From Nocardia niwae NBRC 108934 = DSM 45340 (GTDB taxonomy: Bacteria; Actinomycetota; Actinomycetes; Mycobacteriales; Mycobacteriaceae): 64,000 bases of DNA. The stretch lies in assembly GCF_001613465.1 (NCBI RefSeq), contig NZ_BDCK01000019.1:35841-99840 (forward strand), written 5' to 3'. Shown here in pieces: positions 43,183 to 52,221 of this stretch (positions are counted from its first letter, which is position 1; each line of letters starts with the position of its first letter). The notes beneath the pieces are model-generated. The model was not told the DNA's origin and did not search any database. It was given only the letters and a program-made list of their open reading frames with translations. The position numbers were made by a program, and so were the translations under genes.

Positions 43183-43780
43183 CAGCATATCCCCAATTTC
43201 ATCCAATTCGTACAGCTACTGGTGTCGGGAACGAGGCTACTTCTCGAACGTAGTTCGTTGCAACGAATCTCATCGGGCGATACTCTTCTCGTCCATCTTG
43301 GCGCGCCGAGGGCTTCGTGTCACATCGATCCATACAGCTGCGAGGCGCCTCCCGCCGCCTAGGTCAACCCTCCTCCGGAATTGGAATGCCCACCCCGAGT
43401 CCGCCTTCCTGTTGGCTTGAGAGCCACGAGTAGATCGAACGGTTTGTGAAAGTTCTGATGGTCCAGGATGGTCACAGTGACGCGCTTCGGAGTGGAGACT
43501 GCCCTCAGTTGGCGCTGGCCAGAGGTCGGCGAGACATACGAAAACGCCTGTGAGAACAACTGTCCGCGCTGCTGCCCTAGGTCGAGGACGCCGACAACTT
43601 TCTCGACTTTCGAGAGAGCGGTCATCAGGAGGCCGAGTTGTCGATCTGGACGCAGCGCCTCCTCGAGCACCAGGTGCCGATCAGAGACCGGACGCGTGCC
43701 GAGATCGAGTGCTCGCGAGCACTGGCGTGAACGCCTGGCCTGCCACAACGAAATCCGCTGTCGCCTCCGCGGCGGCTACC
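43183..43780. other. Unassigned region of lower GC
   Basis: This stretch is AT-richer (especially 43200-43470) and carries overlapping frames on both strands (43359-43748 minus; 43468-44055 plus). None has a family I recognise or a good ribosome site. It may hold decayed foreign genes. Confidence 0.4.
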
Positions 43781-44263
43781 TCACGGGACTTGTTCGACCG
43801 GGTGGCGCTGGTCGCGTCGGCGCACCGTGCGCAATCCGCAGGCCTGGCCTACGCTCGCGCCTTCGAGCAGGTATTGCAGTCCGATCACTGCGAATCCGAA
43901 CAGCCATCGCGCGATCGTCTGCCACAGACGCGGGCGCCGGCCATCCTTCCATCGCACTACCCGCATTCCGAAGAGCAGTTTCGCGACACTTCCCCGCAAC
44001 AGCAGTGTGCCGAGGACGTGGTTGGCGAACGACACCGCGAGCACACACGGAATGAACGTGCCCAGAAACTCCCCCACACCGTGGAAGGCATGAAAGACAC
44101 GTTGCGACAACGCGAAACCCACCATTAGCACGAGGAGAGCGTCGACCACCGCGGCCAGGGCCAGGCGGTTCTCTCCCGCCTCCTCGGGAACGCCACCCCA
44201 CTGAGGCTCCGGCGACTGGGCGGGTGATCGGCTTCGGCGCGAACCGGGGCGTGTTGCGTTCAC
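43781..44263 (-). CDS. RDD family membrane protein
   Basis: GTG 44263 gives about 160 residues. Three hydrophobic segments are seen (VVDALLVLMVGFALSQ, LGTFIPCVLAVSFANHVLG and TIARWLFGFAVIGLQYLLEG), with the RDD-type loop SVAKLLFGMRVVRWKDGRRP between the second and third. RDD proteins are small membrane proteins; some act as sodium/proton exchangers or membrane anchors, but most are uncharacterised. The true start may be slightly different. Confidence 0.7.
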   Translation of the reverse strand: MNATRPGSRRSRSPAQSPEPQWGGVPEEAGENRLALAAVVDALLVLMVGFALSQRVFHAFHGVGEFLGTFIPCVLAVSFANHVLGTLLLRGSVAKLLFGMRVVRWKDGRRPRLWQTIARWLFGFAVIGLQYLLEGASVGQACGLRTVRRRDQRHPVEQVP

Positions 44264-44457
44264 GCGACGTATTCTGCCGCAGTCAGCAGCTCTCCCCAGT
44301 GATGTGAAGGTTGCGCGCGTGCGGAACGGTGGAAAACCGTAGCGTCGACAAGAAGACCGAGTTCTGCTCGCCCGGTGGCAGCCGGCCGCCATCTTGGGCG
44401 CCCGGATCGGCGGCGGATACAGTCGAGATCGATAGGGATCGTAGGAGGGTATCGCTC

Positions 44458-44757
44458 ATGTCCGTGAACATTCACCTCTCGCTGTATGTCGAAAAGCTCT
44501 CCTCTCCAGCGGAAGCCGACAACATCGAGGTGGCGGTGGAGAGGGTGTTGAAGGAGCACGGGATCGACTCGTGGATGATGGTGAGCGTCTTTCACAACCC
44601 GCCCTGGGTGAAGGCATCCAGCGAGAACGGCCCGATCATCGTCCGCGGGTTCGGCGAGTGGAGCAAGATCTTCGAACGCGACGTCACAGATGCCATTCGG
44701 GGTATTGCGCCTGAGGCGGACATCGATCTGGAATGGGGATATCCCGACGAGGCCTGA
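44458..44757 (+). CDS. Small protein of unknown function
   Basis: ATG 44458 follows TAGGAGGG. The 99-residue protein is a compact alpha/beta sequence (VNIHLSLYVEKLSSPAEADN, a helix, then SWMMVSVFHNPPWVKAS and IIVRGFGEWSKIFERDVTDA). It is acidic, somewhat AT-richer than neighbours and resembles immunity proteins of polymorphic toxin systems in size, but no family is recognised and no toxin is adjacent. Confidence 0.6.
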   Translation: MSVNIHLSLYVEKLSSPAEADNIEVAVERVLKEHGIDSWMMVSVFHNPPWVKASSENGPIIVRGFGEWSKIFERDVTDAIRGIAPEADIDLEWGYPDEA

Positions 44758-45069
44758 ACCACTATCGAGTCAGAGCCTGCTGCGCGCGGGACTCGCTCCC
44801 CGCTATTCGATTCACGGCAAACGCATCATCCTCGACATCCATTATTTCCCGCCGCCGATACGGCCCATATCGAACGCATGACCGCCCCGATCACCCGGTT
44901 CGCCTCCGGCTGGCTCGACACCGAAGGCCCGGATCCCTCTCCCCGTAGCATTCCACCCTCCTGGCCTGATCCCAGGTCCGGATCACCGCGCGACCTCGGC
45001 CGCGGCTTTCGTCGACTTGAGCCGAGCCGAAGACGCAGGTTCAGCCCGCCAGGCGCTGTTCGCGTGTGT
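44758..45069. other. Intergenic region without supported gene
   Basis: I see nothing convincing in these 312 bases between two convergent genes: no strong hairpin, repeat or protein-like frame. Confidence 0.35.
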
Positions 45070-47844
45070 TCAGCAGGGCGGCCGATAGGGATGGCCGTGC
45101 AGGTACAGTCCCCAGTCTCCTTCCCAGAGCGGCCCGGTGACCTGGGCGCAGATGCGGGGGATGAGTTCCTCTGGCCTGGTGTCCCACGATAGAGGCGGTT
45201 GAGCGTCGTATTGGGCGTGCACCCGTCCGCGCTCATCGAACCGAAGCACGCGGAGGTGATCGGACAGGTCGGCGGGTAGTGACCAGGTGACCAGTTCCTG
45301 CGGTACGGAGCGGTCACGCAGATCGAACAGGCGAACCGAACGATTGTCGCCAACGGCCAAGGCGGTCGCGTCCGAGGACAGGGCCATGGCGTACGTGGGC
45401 AGACCCGCTCGGCCGCCGATGGACGCGGTCAGCCGCGCCTTCTCCGGATGTGTCAGGTCGAATACACGTATACGCCCGTCCTCGTCGCCGAACACGAGCA
45501 CTCGCCCGTCCCGGCTGAGCGTCGTCGCGGATACCCGGTTGTTCTTGTCCGGGTACGTGGCGACGATCCGGGGCGAGCGCGGGTCGGTGGCGTCCACGAT
45601 CGACATGCTGCCGTCGCCACCGGCGATGAGGATCAAACCTCGTTCGACGGCCTCCACCCGATTGATTCGGAACTCGCTGTCGATCGCGCCCAACGGCACA
45701 GGACGGGTTCGGTCGCCGACGTCGAAGATCTCCAGTCCGTCGGGTACGCCAACCGCCAGTTCGGTACCTGTCGGGTCGAACGACAGCGATGCACTGAGCC
45801 CGATCATGCTGTTGTGTATCTGCACGGTGCCGAGTTGCAGCGGGGCAGCCGGATTGCTTACATCCCAGAGGATCACGGACGTGTCGTAGCCGCCGGTGGC
45901 CAATGTGCGGCCGTCCGGACTGAATGCCAATGCCACGCCGGTAGCGACAGGCAGGGCGGTGGTCACCACAGGTCGGTCGACGTCGACGAGATCCCAGAGC
46001 ACCACCTGTTGGCTGCCGCCCACTGCGAGAAGACGGCCGTCGGGACGCACCGCGATCGCGGCGGCCCGATCCGTCAGATCGGTGAGCGCGGGACCGTGAA
46101 GACGCCAGGCACGGACTCGCCCGCCGAAGGATGTGGTCACGACATCGCGGCCGTCGGCGGTGAACACTGCCCCGGACACCATGTCGACGCCGTCGTCGAG
46201 AACCTTCTCGACATAGGTCTTTGCCAGGTCCGCGGTGTTCCACAGTCTGGCGCTGTCGCGGCTCGCCGTAACCAGGCGGCGGCCATCGCGACTGAAGACC
46301 GTTGTGCATACAGGACTCTCGTGCTTCTTCACGATCACGGGCACGGCGGGGCCCGCGAAATTCCATACCGCGACCCGGCCATCGTTACCGCCGGCCACCA
46401 GGGACCGTCCATCCGGTCCGAATTCGGCGGCGCACACCCCTTCCGGACCGCCGGACAGAACGACGCCCGGCGCCGGTGCGACGGGGTCGGCCACGTTCCA
46501 CAGACGGATCGCGCCGCCGGCAGCTTCGACGGCCAGCATGCGCCCATCCGGACCGAACGCGATGGAGAGCACGCCGGATACGGCTTCGGTGATGCTGCCC
46601 GCCCGGCTCGGATGCGCGGGATCGGCGATCGACCATAGGTCCACCCGCCAGTCGTCGCGCCGGATCTGGCCGCCGACTGCCAATGTGCGGCCGTCTGGAC
46701 TGAATCGAAGTGATGCGACAGGCGGGCCGACGAACTGCCCGACAGCGATGGGGGCGGCGGCATTCGAGATGTCCCATAGGCGAACCGTGCCGTCGAGACT
46801 GCCGGTCGCCAGCAGCCGGCCGTCAGGGCTGAAAGCCGCCGAATAGGTGAACCGAAGGGCGATCCTGCTCAGCGCGGTGGACCTGTCCGCAGCGGTCAGA
46901 TCCCACAGCGTGACGGTCTGGGACTCACCAGCGGTGGCCAGCAGCATCCGGCCGGGGTCGATCGCCGCCACGGAATCGGTGAAACCGAGGTAGGTCTCCC
47001 GTGGGTCGGCGACCGCGGCCAGCAGCCCGGACCACGCTTGGGAGGTCGGCGCGTACCGGTAGGCCAGGACGTTCAACTGCCTGGCGAGGTTCTGTCGTGT
47101 CGGTCGAACCCCCGCGGCATCCACTGCGAGCTGGCGCGAAAGCGCGATATCGCTTTGGTTTCGGGCTTCCCGCAGCTGCTGTCCCGCGAAGATCACGGCC
47201 ACCATCGTCGCCACGGTCGAAAGAATCACTGTGACGAGGGCCGCTCGGCGCAGCCTCAACCCCCTGCGATCCGCACTGTCGAGGTCATCCGGGCTTCTCC
47301 CGTGCACCGGTGCGGCCAGTTTGCATATGGCGGACCGAAAAGCCCTGTCGCGCAGAGTGAGCCGCCGCGGACCGAGGTCACGCAGGTCGACCCACAGCGG
47401 CTCACCGCGGAACCATCCGTCGAGCTGAAGGGGTAGCGCCGTGGTGCGCGATCGATCGAAGTCGCCGAGCCGCTCGTCCCAATGGATCTCACCGGCGGCT
47501 ACCACTATCAGGAAATTCTCCGGCCCGCCGATCTCCTTCCAGAACTCCACCTCCCGCCCGACGCCTTTGGACGTGGCGGCCTCGGGTGAAGCCAACAGAA
47601 TGAAGAATTCCGACTGCCGGATCGCGAGTTCGAGGGTGGCCCAGAGGTCTGCGTTCGCGGCCAAATTCGTGTCGTCTCGGAATACGCGCAACGCACGCAA
47701 TCTGTACCAGCGCCGGGCCAACCGGTGCAGACCCTGCTGTACCGCGGTCGCGACCATCCGGTCCCGGTCGTGGCTGTAGGAGATGAACGCGTTGTAGTCG
47801 TGTCGTCTGCTCCGCGGATCGGCCACCGCACCAGCATGGCGCAC
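45070..47844 (-). CDS. TIR domain - transmembrane - WD40 repeat protein
   Basis: GTG 47844 is chosen because AGGAG lies five bases upstream. The 924-residue product begins with a TIR domain (residues 16-150): HDYNAFISYSHDRDR, VFRDDTNLAANADL and SKGVGREVEFWKEI, where the glutamate matches the position of NADase-type TIR catalysis. One membrane segment follows (about 203-227). The rest holds about 13 WD40-like repeats, each ending in variants of VRLWDxxDPxxP, enough for two seven-bladed propellers. This is a membrane-tethered sensor-effector design seen in bacterial NAD-depleting immunity, though this architecture is not proven to act so. Confidence 0.87.
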   Translation of the reverse strand: MRHAGAVADPRSRRHDYNAFISYSHDRDRMVATAVQQGLHRLARRWYRLRALRVFRDDTNLAANADLWATLELAIRQSEFFILLASPEAATSKGVGREVEFWKEIGGPENFLIVVAAGEIHWDERLGDFDRSRTTALPLQLDGWFRGEPLWVDLRDLGPRRLTLRDRAFRSAICKLAAPVHGRSPDDLDSADRRGLRLRRAALVTVILSTVATMVAVIFAGQQLREARNQSDIALSRQLAVDAAGVRPTRQNLARQLNVLAYRYAPTSQAWSGLLAAVADPRETYLGFTDSVAAIDPGRMLLATAGESQTVTLWDLTAADRSTALSRIALRFTYSAAFSPDGRLLATGSLDGTVRLWDISNAAAPIAVGQFVGPPVASLRFSPDGRTLAVGGQIRRDDWRVDLWSIADPAHPSRAGSITEAVSGVLSIAFGPDGRMLAVEAAGGAIRLWNVADPVAPAPGVVLSGGPEGVCAAEFGPDGRSLVAGGNDGRVAVWNFAGPAVPVIVKKHESPVCTTVFSRDGRRLVTASRDSARLWNTADLAKTYVEKVLDDGVDMVSGAVFTADGRDVVTTSFGGRVRAWRLHGPALTDLTDRAAAIAVRPDGRLLAVGGSQQVVLWDLVDVDRPVVTTALPVATGVALAFSPDGRTLATGGYDTSVILWDVSNPAAPLQLGTVQIHNSMIGLSASLSFDPTGTELAVGVPDGLEIFDVGDRTRPVPLGAIDSEFRINRVEAVERGLILIAGGDGSMSIVDATDPRSPRIVATYPDKNNRVSATTLSRDGRVLVFGDEDGRIRVFDLTHPEKARLTASIGGRAGLPTYAMALSSDATALAVGDNRSVRLFDLRDRSVPQELVTWSLPADLSDHLRVLRFDERGRVHAQYDAQPPLSWDTRPEELIPRICAQVTGPLWEGDWGLYLHGHPYRPPC

Positions 47845-48169
47845 CCGACTCCTGCCGGTGCCGAAGACCGCTGAAAGTTCCCGAGCAGGGTGGAGATGGC
47901 ACCGCGCTGCGCACTGGCGAGGTTCGGATTCACCCGTTGCGGGTGAATTAGGTCTTGCCTCGCAGCTCATACGATGCATTGAGCGAACAGGAGTGCTTTC
48001 CGCGAGCTACGCCGGCCGTGCGCTCAGGTGATCGCATCAGCGGTAGCTGCGCCACGAGACCGAGGCCCAGCGCGTGACTTTTTCCCGCCCCGAAGGTGCG
48101 TGATGAGGGATATCGGATCATCGGGGGCGAAGCTGAGTGGCGGTACGTCCACACAGTGAGGAGGAGTCC
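47845..48169. other. Divergent promoter region between TIR-WD40 and beta-trefoil-like genes
   Basis: This 325-base region lacks a gene and carries promoters for both directions. A perfect inverted repeat (47928-47948) lies nearer the TIR-WD40 start. Confidence 0.4.
47928..47948. promoter_or_regulatory. ATTCACCC-N5-GGGTGAAT inverted repeat
   Basis: Perfect 8-bp arms ATTCACCC (47928-47935) and GGGTGAAT (47941-47948) flank five bases, 84 bases upstream of the TIR-WD40 start. It is a candidate operator for that gene. Confidence 0.55.
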
Positions 48170-48607
48170 ATGACGAAGTTCACCAACGGGACAGGCCTGT
48201 ATCAGATTCTCAATCCGCAAGCCGGCGGCGCCGCGATGGGGCTCACGGGCGCCGACACGGGCGGCCGCGGCGTGGCCGTCGGGCTGGTGAGTCCTGGGGA
48301 AGGCAGCGGTCAGCTCTGGATCGTCGATGTGTTCGATTCGGATGTCAATTTGACCGACTATGAGACGAATACGATGCTGATCCTGGGGGGAACGGGACAA
48401 AAGGGTGACCCCGTCGTGTGCGGTGGTGGGGAAACCTATGGTGCCTTGGGATGGAGTTTCGACGGCGACGCTGATGAGGAATCGACCGTTCTCGTGCCTG
48501 ACTTCGTGCACCAGCTCGCGGTCGCCCCGGCGGGGCCGGATTACGCGCTCGCGCTCGTCGACAACACGGGGGAGGGTACCCAGCTGTGGCGCTTCGTCCG
48601 GGTGTGA
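48170..48607 (+). CDS. Beta-trefoil-like small protein
   Basis: ATG 48170 follows GAGGAG. The 145-residue protein has ricin-type beta-trefoil features: an initial LYQILNPQAGGAAMG strand unit, and two QLW motifs (SGQLWIVDV and GTQLWRFVRV) at positions expected for QxW repeats. There is no signal peptide. It may bind carbohydrate or protein; function unknown. It is transcribed away from the TIR-WD40 gene. Confidence 0.6.
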   Translation: MTKFTNGTGLYQILNPQAGGAAMGLTGADTGGRGVAVGLVSPGEGSGQLWIVDVFDSDVNLTDYETNTMLILGGTGQKGDPVVCGGGETYGALGWSFDGDADEESTVLVPDFVHQLAVAPAGPDYALALVDNTGEGTQLWRFVRV

Positions 48608-48679
48608 GATGTCGGACGATTCGGCCCTCGGGGCAAACGACCGGATCGACGCGGCGGCGGCCTGGCAAGATGAACAGGT

Positions 48680-49897
48680 TCACTCCGGTCCGGGGTTCGG
48701 GATGCTCGCCGTCGACACGACGGCGGCTGTGGCGGCGAGGGCGGCCAGGAACAGGAAGGTGGTGGCGTAGCCGCCGAAGACGGATGCCAGAGCGGTGGCG
48801 GCGAACGGCGCCGCGGCCATGGTGATCATCAGCGGCGCCGCGAGCAAGCCGGTGAGGTGCCCGTAGTGCCCGGTTCCCCAGCGATCGCTGACGGCGGTGG
48901 CCTGCAACAGGGTGAACACCCCGCGCGACATGCCGGCGGCGATCGCAGCCGCGATCAACGTCCACACGGTGGTGAAGACTCCCAGCAGGGCGGTGGTCGC
49001 GGCGATGGCCAGCAGTATCACCACGGTGCGGGTGCGGATGCTGGTGCGCGCGGCGAACGCGGAGTAGCCGATACGGCTGGTGACCTGACCGGCGCCGCCG
49101 AGCCCGAGCGCGACCGCCGCCAATCCGTTGTCGAGACCGCGTTCGGTCAGCAGCGGAACCAGGGTGACCACCACCGCGAAGGATGTGAATCCCGCGGCAC
49201 TCAACGCGAGGGTCAGCGTCAGGAAGGGGCGGCTGCGCACGATCGGCCGGGGATCGGTGAGGTGCGCGTGCCCACGTTCCGGGACGGGGTGGGGTGGCCA
49301 CGGCAGGCGCAGCCCGAACCAGTGCCCTGGCACGGTCACCACGGCCAGAATCACCATGAGAACCAAATACGTTGCACGCCAATCCAAGTGTTCGGAGATC
49401 ACGGCGGTCAACGGGGCGAACACCGTCGAAGCCATGCCCGCCGCCAACGTGAGCACCGTGAGAGCGCGAACCCGGTTGGGGCCGTGCCAGCGGGTCAGCG
49501 CGGCGAAGGCGGGGGGATACAGCAGCGCTGCCATGGTGATCCCGATCAGCAGCCAGCCTGCGAAGAACCACACCGGGTGCGGCGCGGTCGCGACCAGGAT
49601 CAGCGCCGGGACCGCCAGTAGCGACCCCGCGCTCATCACTCCACGGGGACCGTGGCGGTCGATCCAGCGCCCAATCGGTATCCCAGTGAGCGCGGCGACA
49701 AGTTGCCCGGCGGAAAACGCGGCGGTCAGCGTGGTGGCCGACCAGCCGGTGTCGGTGGTGATGTGCCCGAGCAGCACGGGGAAGGCGTAGAACAGGATTC
49801 CCCAGCTGGTGATCTCGGTGACGCACAGCACCACCAGCACTCGGCGCAGTCCGGCCGAGGTGATCGCCGGCTGCGGTGGGGCGGAAACATCCTTCAT
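48680..49897 (-). CDS. MFS transporter
   Basis: ATG 49897 overlaps the stop of the upstream flavoprotein fragment (TGATG), so translation is coupled. The 405-residue protein has 12 predicted membrane segments and the MFS loop motif GIPIGRWIDRHGPRG between helices 2 and 3. A central charged loop separates the two halves. It probably exports a small compound; the substrate cannot be assigned. It resembles drug or arsenical exporters that sit beside flavoproteins, but the companion here is truncated. Confidence 0.88.
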   Translation of the reverse strand: MKDVSAPPQPAITSAGLRRVLVVLCVTEITSWGILFYAFPVLLGHITTDTGWSATTLTAAFSAGQLVAALTGIPIGRWIDRHGPRGVMSAGSLLAVPALILVATAPHPVWFFAGWLLIGITMAALLYPPAFAALTRWHGPNRVRALTVLTLAAGMASTVFAPLTAVISEHLDWRATYLVLMVILAVVTVPGHWFGLRLPWPPHPVPERGHAHLTDPRPIVRSRPFLTLTLALSAAGFTSFAVVVTLVPLLTERGLDNGLAAVALGLGGAGQVTSRIGYSAFAARTSIRTRTVVILLAIAATTALLGVFTTVWTLIAAAIAAGMSRGVFTLLQATAVSDRWGTGHYGHLTGLLAAPLMITMAAAPFAATALASVFGGYATTFLFLAALAATAAVVSTASIPNPGPE

Positions 49898-50094
49898 CAC
49901 GACGGCATGGCCGGGGCGATGAGTTCGGCCCGGCGGGAGAGCGCCTTGACGTGATCCCACTCGCCCGCCACCGTACCCGCGGTCGCGCCGCGTTCGCGGA
50001 TCAGCAGGATCGATTCTCGGTCAAACAGTTCCGCGGCGGCGGCCGAGCCGATCGGCCCGGCTCCGACCAGGACAACGGAAAGATCCTTCACCAT
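49897..50094 (-). pseudogene. Truncated flavoprotein (N-terminal NAD(P)/FAD-binding segment only)
   Basis: ATG 50094 encodes only 65 residues: a Rossmann start (VVLVGAGPIGSAAAAELFDR), then TAGTVAGEWDHVKALS. This matches the first 50 residues of roughly 450-residue NAD(P)-binding monooxygenase-like proteins (GAGPxGLAAAxHL followed by GxxVREWxHVR). The remaining 85-90% is missing and the frame closes at the MFS start. It is either a decayed gene retained as a coupling leader for the transporter or a very short remnant. Confidence 0.65.
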
Positions 50095-50315
50095 CACTCA
50101 GTCCTTTCAGTGGTCGATGACGACCACCGGTGTCAGGTCATCGCTTCGGCCGATGGCCGGACGCGTCCATTCAGGCAGCCGGTTGCGCGCCCACCCGGGG
50201 AAGGGGTCGCGGCGCGCCTGTCCTCCCGAGATTTCCAATGACGGCGCCCCGCGGTCGCGACAGCATCAGTCGCTTGCCCTGCCCCTCCAGCGGATCGCGA
50301 CTTTCGGACGAGCTG

Positions 50316-51101
50316 TCAAGTCAGTCCGCCGTCCGCACGGATGTTCTGGCCGGTGACCCATCGGTTGTCCGGATGGACCAGCAAGGCCACGAGATCTGCC
50401 GCGTCGGCGGGTCGGCCGATGCGTCCGAGCGCGGTCATCGCTGCGGCTCCGTCCACAGCGCCCGGTTGAGCGCCGCAGCGGAGCAGCTCGGTGTCGGTCG
50501 GGCCGAGAGAGATGGTGTTGGCCGTGATGCCTCGGTGTCCGAATTCGCGTGAGGCGACACGTGTGAGCTGCTCGATTGCCGCCTTGCTCGCCGCGTAGAT
50601 CGCCTCCCCGGGACTTGGCCAATAGGTGCCGACCGTGGAGAGGGTGACGACCCGTCCACCGTCGCGCAGTCGCGGCGCGGCCTGCTGCAGAGTGAGGAAC
50701 GTGCCGCGGGCGTTCACCGCCATGACACGGTCCCATTCCTCGATGCCCGCATCGGCCAGTGGCGCACTGGCGAACACACCGGCGTTCGCCACCAGGATGT
50801 CGAGCCCGACACCGGCCTGCTGGAACACGGTGTCCGCGGCGGCGAACGCTGCGGTGACCTGATCGGGATCGCCGAGATCCAGCCGCACCGCCGACGCGCG
50901 TCCGCCGCGTTCGGCGATCTCGGCGACCAATGTCTCGGCAGCTTCGGACCGCGTGTGATAGGTGAACACCACAGTGGCCCCCGAGGCAGCCAATTTGGCG
51001 GTGATGGCGCGACCGATACCGCGCGATCCGCCGGTGATCAGGGCGCCGCGACCGGCCAGCGGCCGGGAGGAAGTGGCAGCGGGACTCATCGAAGTGGTCA
51101 T
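50316..51101 (-). CDS. SDR family oxidoreductase
   Basis: ATG 51101 gives 261 residues (ATG 51089 is an alternative). The classical short-chain dehydrogenase features are present: the NAD(P)-binding GGSRGIG near residue 25, NAG in LVANAGVF, the active-site serine in TLSTVGTYWPSP and YAASK (Tyr-x3-Lys). The C-terminus (WVTGQNIRADGG) is typical of cytosolic 3-oxoacyl reductase-like enzymes. It is divergent from a WYL regulator that probably controls it through the palindrome at 51119-51147. Confidence 0.9.
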   Translation of the reverse strand: MTTSMSPAATSSRPLAGRGALITGGSRGIGRAITAKLAASGATVVFTYHTRSEAAETLVAEIAERGGRASAVRLDLGDPDQVTAAFAAADTVFQQAGVGLDILVANAGVFASAPLADAGIEEWDRVMAVNARGTFLTLQQAAPRLRDGGRVVTLSTVGTYWPSPGEAIYAASKAAIEQLTRVASREFGHRGITANTISLGPTDTELLRCGAQPGAVDGAAAMTALGRIGRPADAADLVALLVHPDNRWVTGQNIRADGGLT

Positions 51102-51118
51102 GTCGGCAACAGTGGCAC

Positions 51119-51147
51119 CTATCGCGGCACGAATCGCTCCGCGATAG
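51119..51147. promoter_or_regulatory. CTATCGCGG-N11-CCGCGATAG operator
   Basis: Perfect 9-bp arms at 51119-51127 and 51139-51147 lie between the divergent SDR (start 51101) and WYL regulator (start 51165) genes, the best place for a shared operator. Confidence 0.8.
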
Positions 51148-51164
51148 ATGAGAGGCTGATCGGC

Positions 51165-52130
51165 ATGGTCGATACCAGTGTCCGGCTTCTGCGGCTGCTC
51201 GGTTTGCTGCAAACCCAGCGTTGCTGGACCGGGGCGGAGTTGGCTACTCGTCTGGGCGTGAACACCCGCACGATCCGAGTCGATATCGCCCGGCTGCGTC
51301 GGCTGGACTATGAGATCGACGCTGCGCCCGGCGTGGCCGGTGGATATCGACTCCGCGCCGGTACCACGCTGCCACTCCTGCGATTCGATGACGACGAGGC
51401 CGTCGCCGCCGCGGTGGCTCTACGCACCGCGGCGCGCGCGGGCGTGGTGGGTATCGGCGACGCCGCCGCCCGGGCGGCGGCCAAACTGGAACAACTGCTC
51501 CCACCTCGGCTGCGGCACCGGTTGCACACGGTGCATGCGGCAACCGAACCCGTCCCCGACGATGGCAATTTGCTGGACACCAGCGTCTTCCGTGCTGTCG
51601 CCACGGCGATCGAGCGCACCGAGATACTCCGATTCGACTACACCGATCGGCACGCGACAACCGGTTGTCGCCGAGTCGAACCCCATCGGATGGTGCACAG
51701 CGGCGGACGCTGGTATCTCGTCGGCTACGACCTCGATCGCCAGGACTGGCGTAGCTATCGTGTCGATCGCATCGACCCGAAGACACCGACCGGGCCCGGC
51801 TTCACGATCAGAGACCTTCCCGGACCGGATCTGGCGACCTTCGTGACCCGTGGGCGGATGGCAGCGCTGTGGAACTACACCGCAAGAGTCACAGTTCACG
51901 CTCCCGCCGCCACCGTCGCAGCCCGCATCCCGATCGGCATCTGGACCGTCGAACCGATCGATGCACACACCAGCGCGCTGGACGCCGGAGCGCAAAGCCC
52001 CCAACTGCTCGCCGCGTACCTCGCCGCAATGGACCTCGACTTCCACCTCGACCCCGGACAGGCGCCGGAACTCGCGGCGGCCGTCGACGTAATCGCCACG
52101 CGCTACGCAAGAGCCACGCGCGAGACTTGA
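51165..52130 (+). CDS. WYL-domain transcriptional regulator (YafY/PafC-like)
   Basis: ATG 51165 follows GAGAGG. The 321-residue protein has a DeoR-type N-terminal HTH (VRLLRLLGLLQTQRCWTGAE, then LGVNTRTIRVDIARLRRLDY) and a WYL domain containing HRMVHSGGRWYLVGYDLDRQDWRSYRVDRI, with the WYL triad. The C-terminal extension (ALWNYTARVTVHAPA) is the WCX domain. WYL proteins respond to nucleic-acid fragments or small ligands. It is divergent from the SDR gene and likely regulates it. Confidence 0.9.
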   Translation: MVDTSVRLLRLLGLLQTQRCWTGAELATRLGVNTRTIRVDIARLRRLDYEIDAAPGVAGGYRLRAGTTLPLLRFDDDEAVAAAVALRTAARAGVVGIGDAAARAAAKLEQLLPPRLRHRLHTVHAATEPVPDDGNLLDTSVFRAVATAIERTEILRFDYTDRHATTGCRRVEPHRMVHSGGRWYLVGYDLDRQDWRSYRVDRIDPKTPTGPGFTIRDLPGPDLATFVTRGRMAALWNYTARVTVHAPAATVAARIPIGIWTVEPIDAHTSALDAGAQSPQLLAAYLAAMDLDFHLDPGQAPELAAAVDVIATRYARATRET

Positions 52131-52221
52131 GCGACCGCTTAGGGGATTTCCCAGCAATGGGGTCTGCGGCGCGACCGGACTCCAGCTCTGCCGTATCCGA
52201 CCACATGGTCGGCGCCGCAGG

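Noticed and set aside
43359..44055. Overlapping frames on both strands, possibly a transposase fragment
   Set aside because: No DDE or HTH motif or terminal inverted repeats could be seen; composition alone is not enough to call an element.
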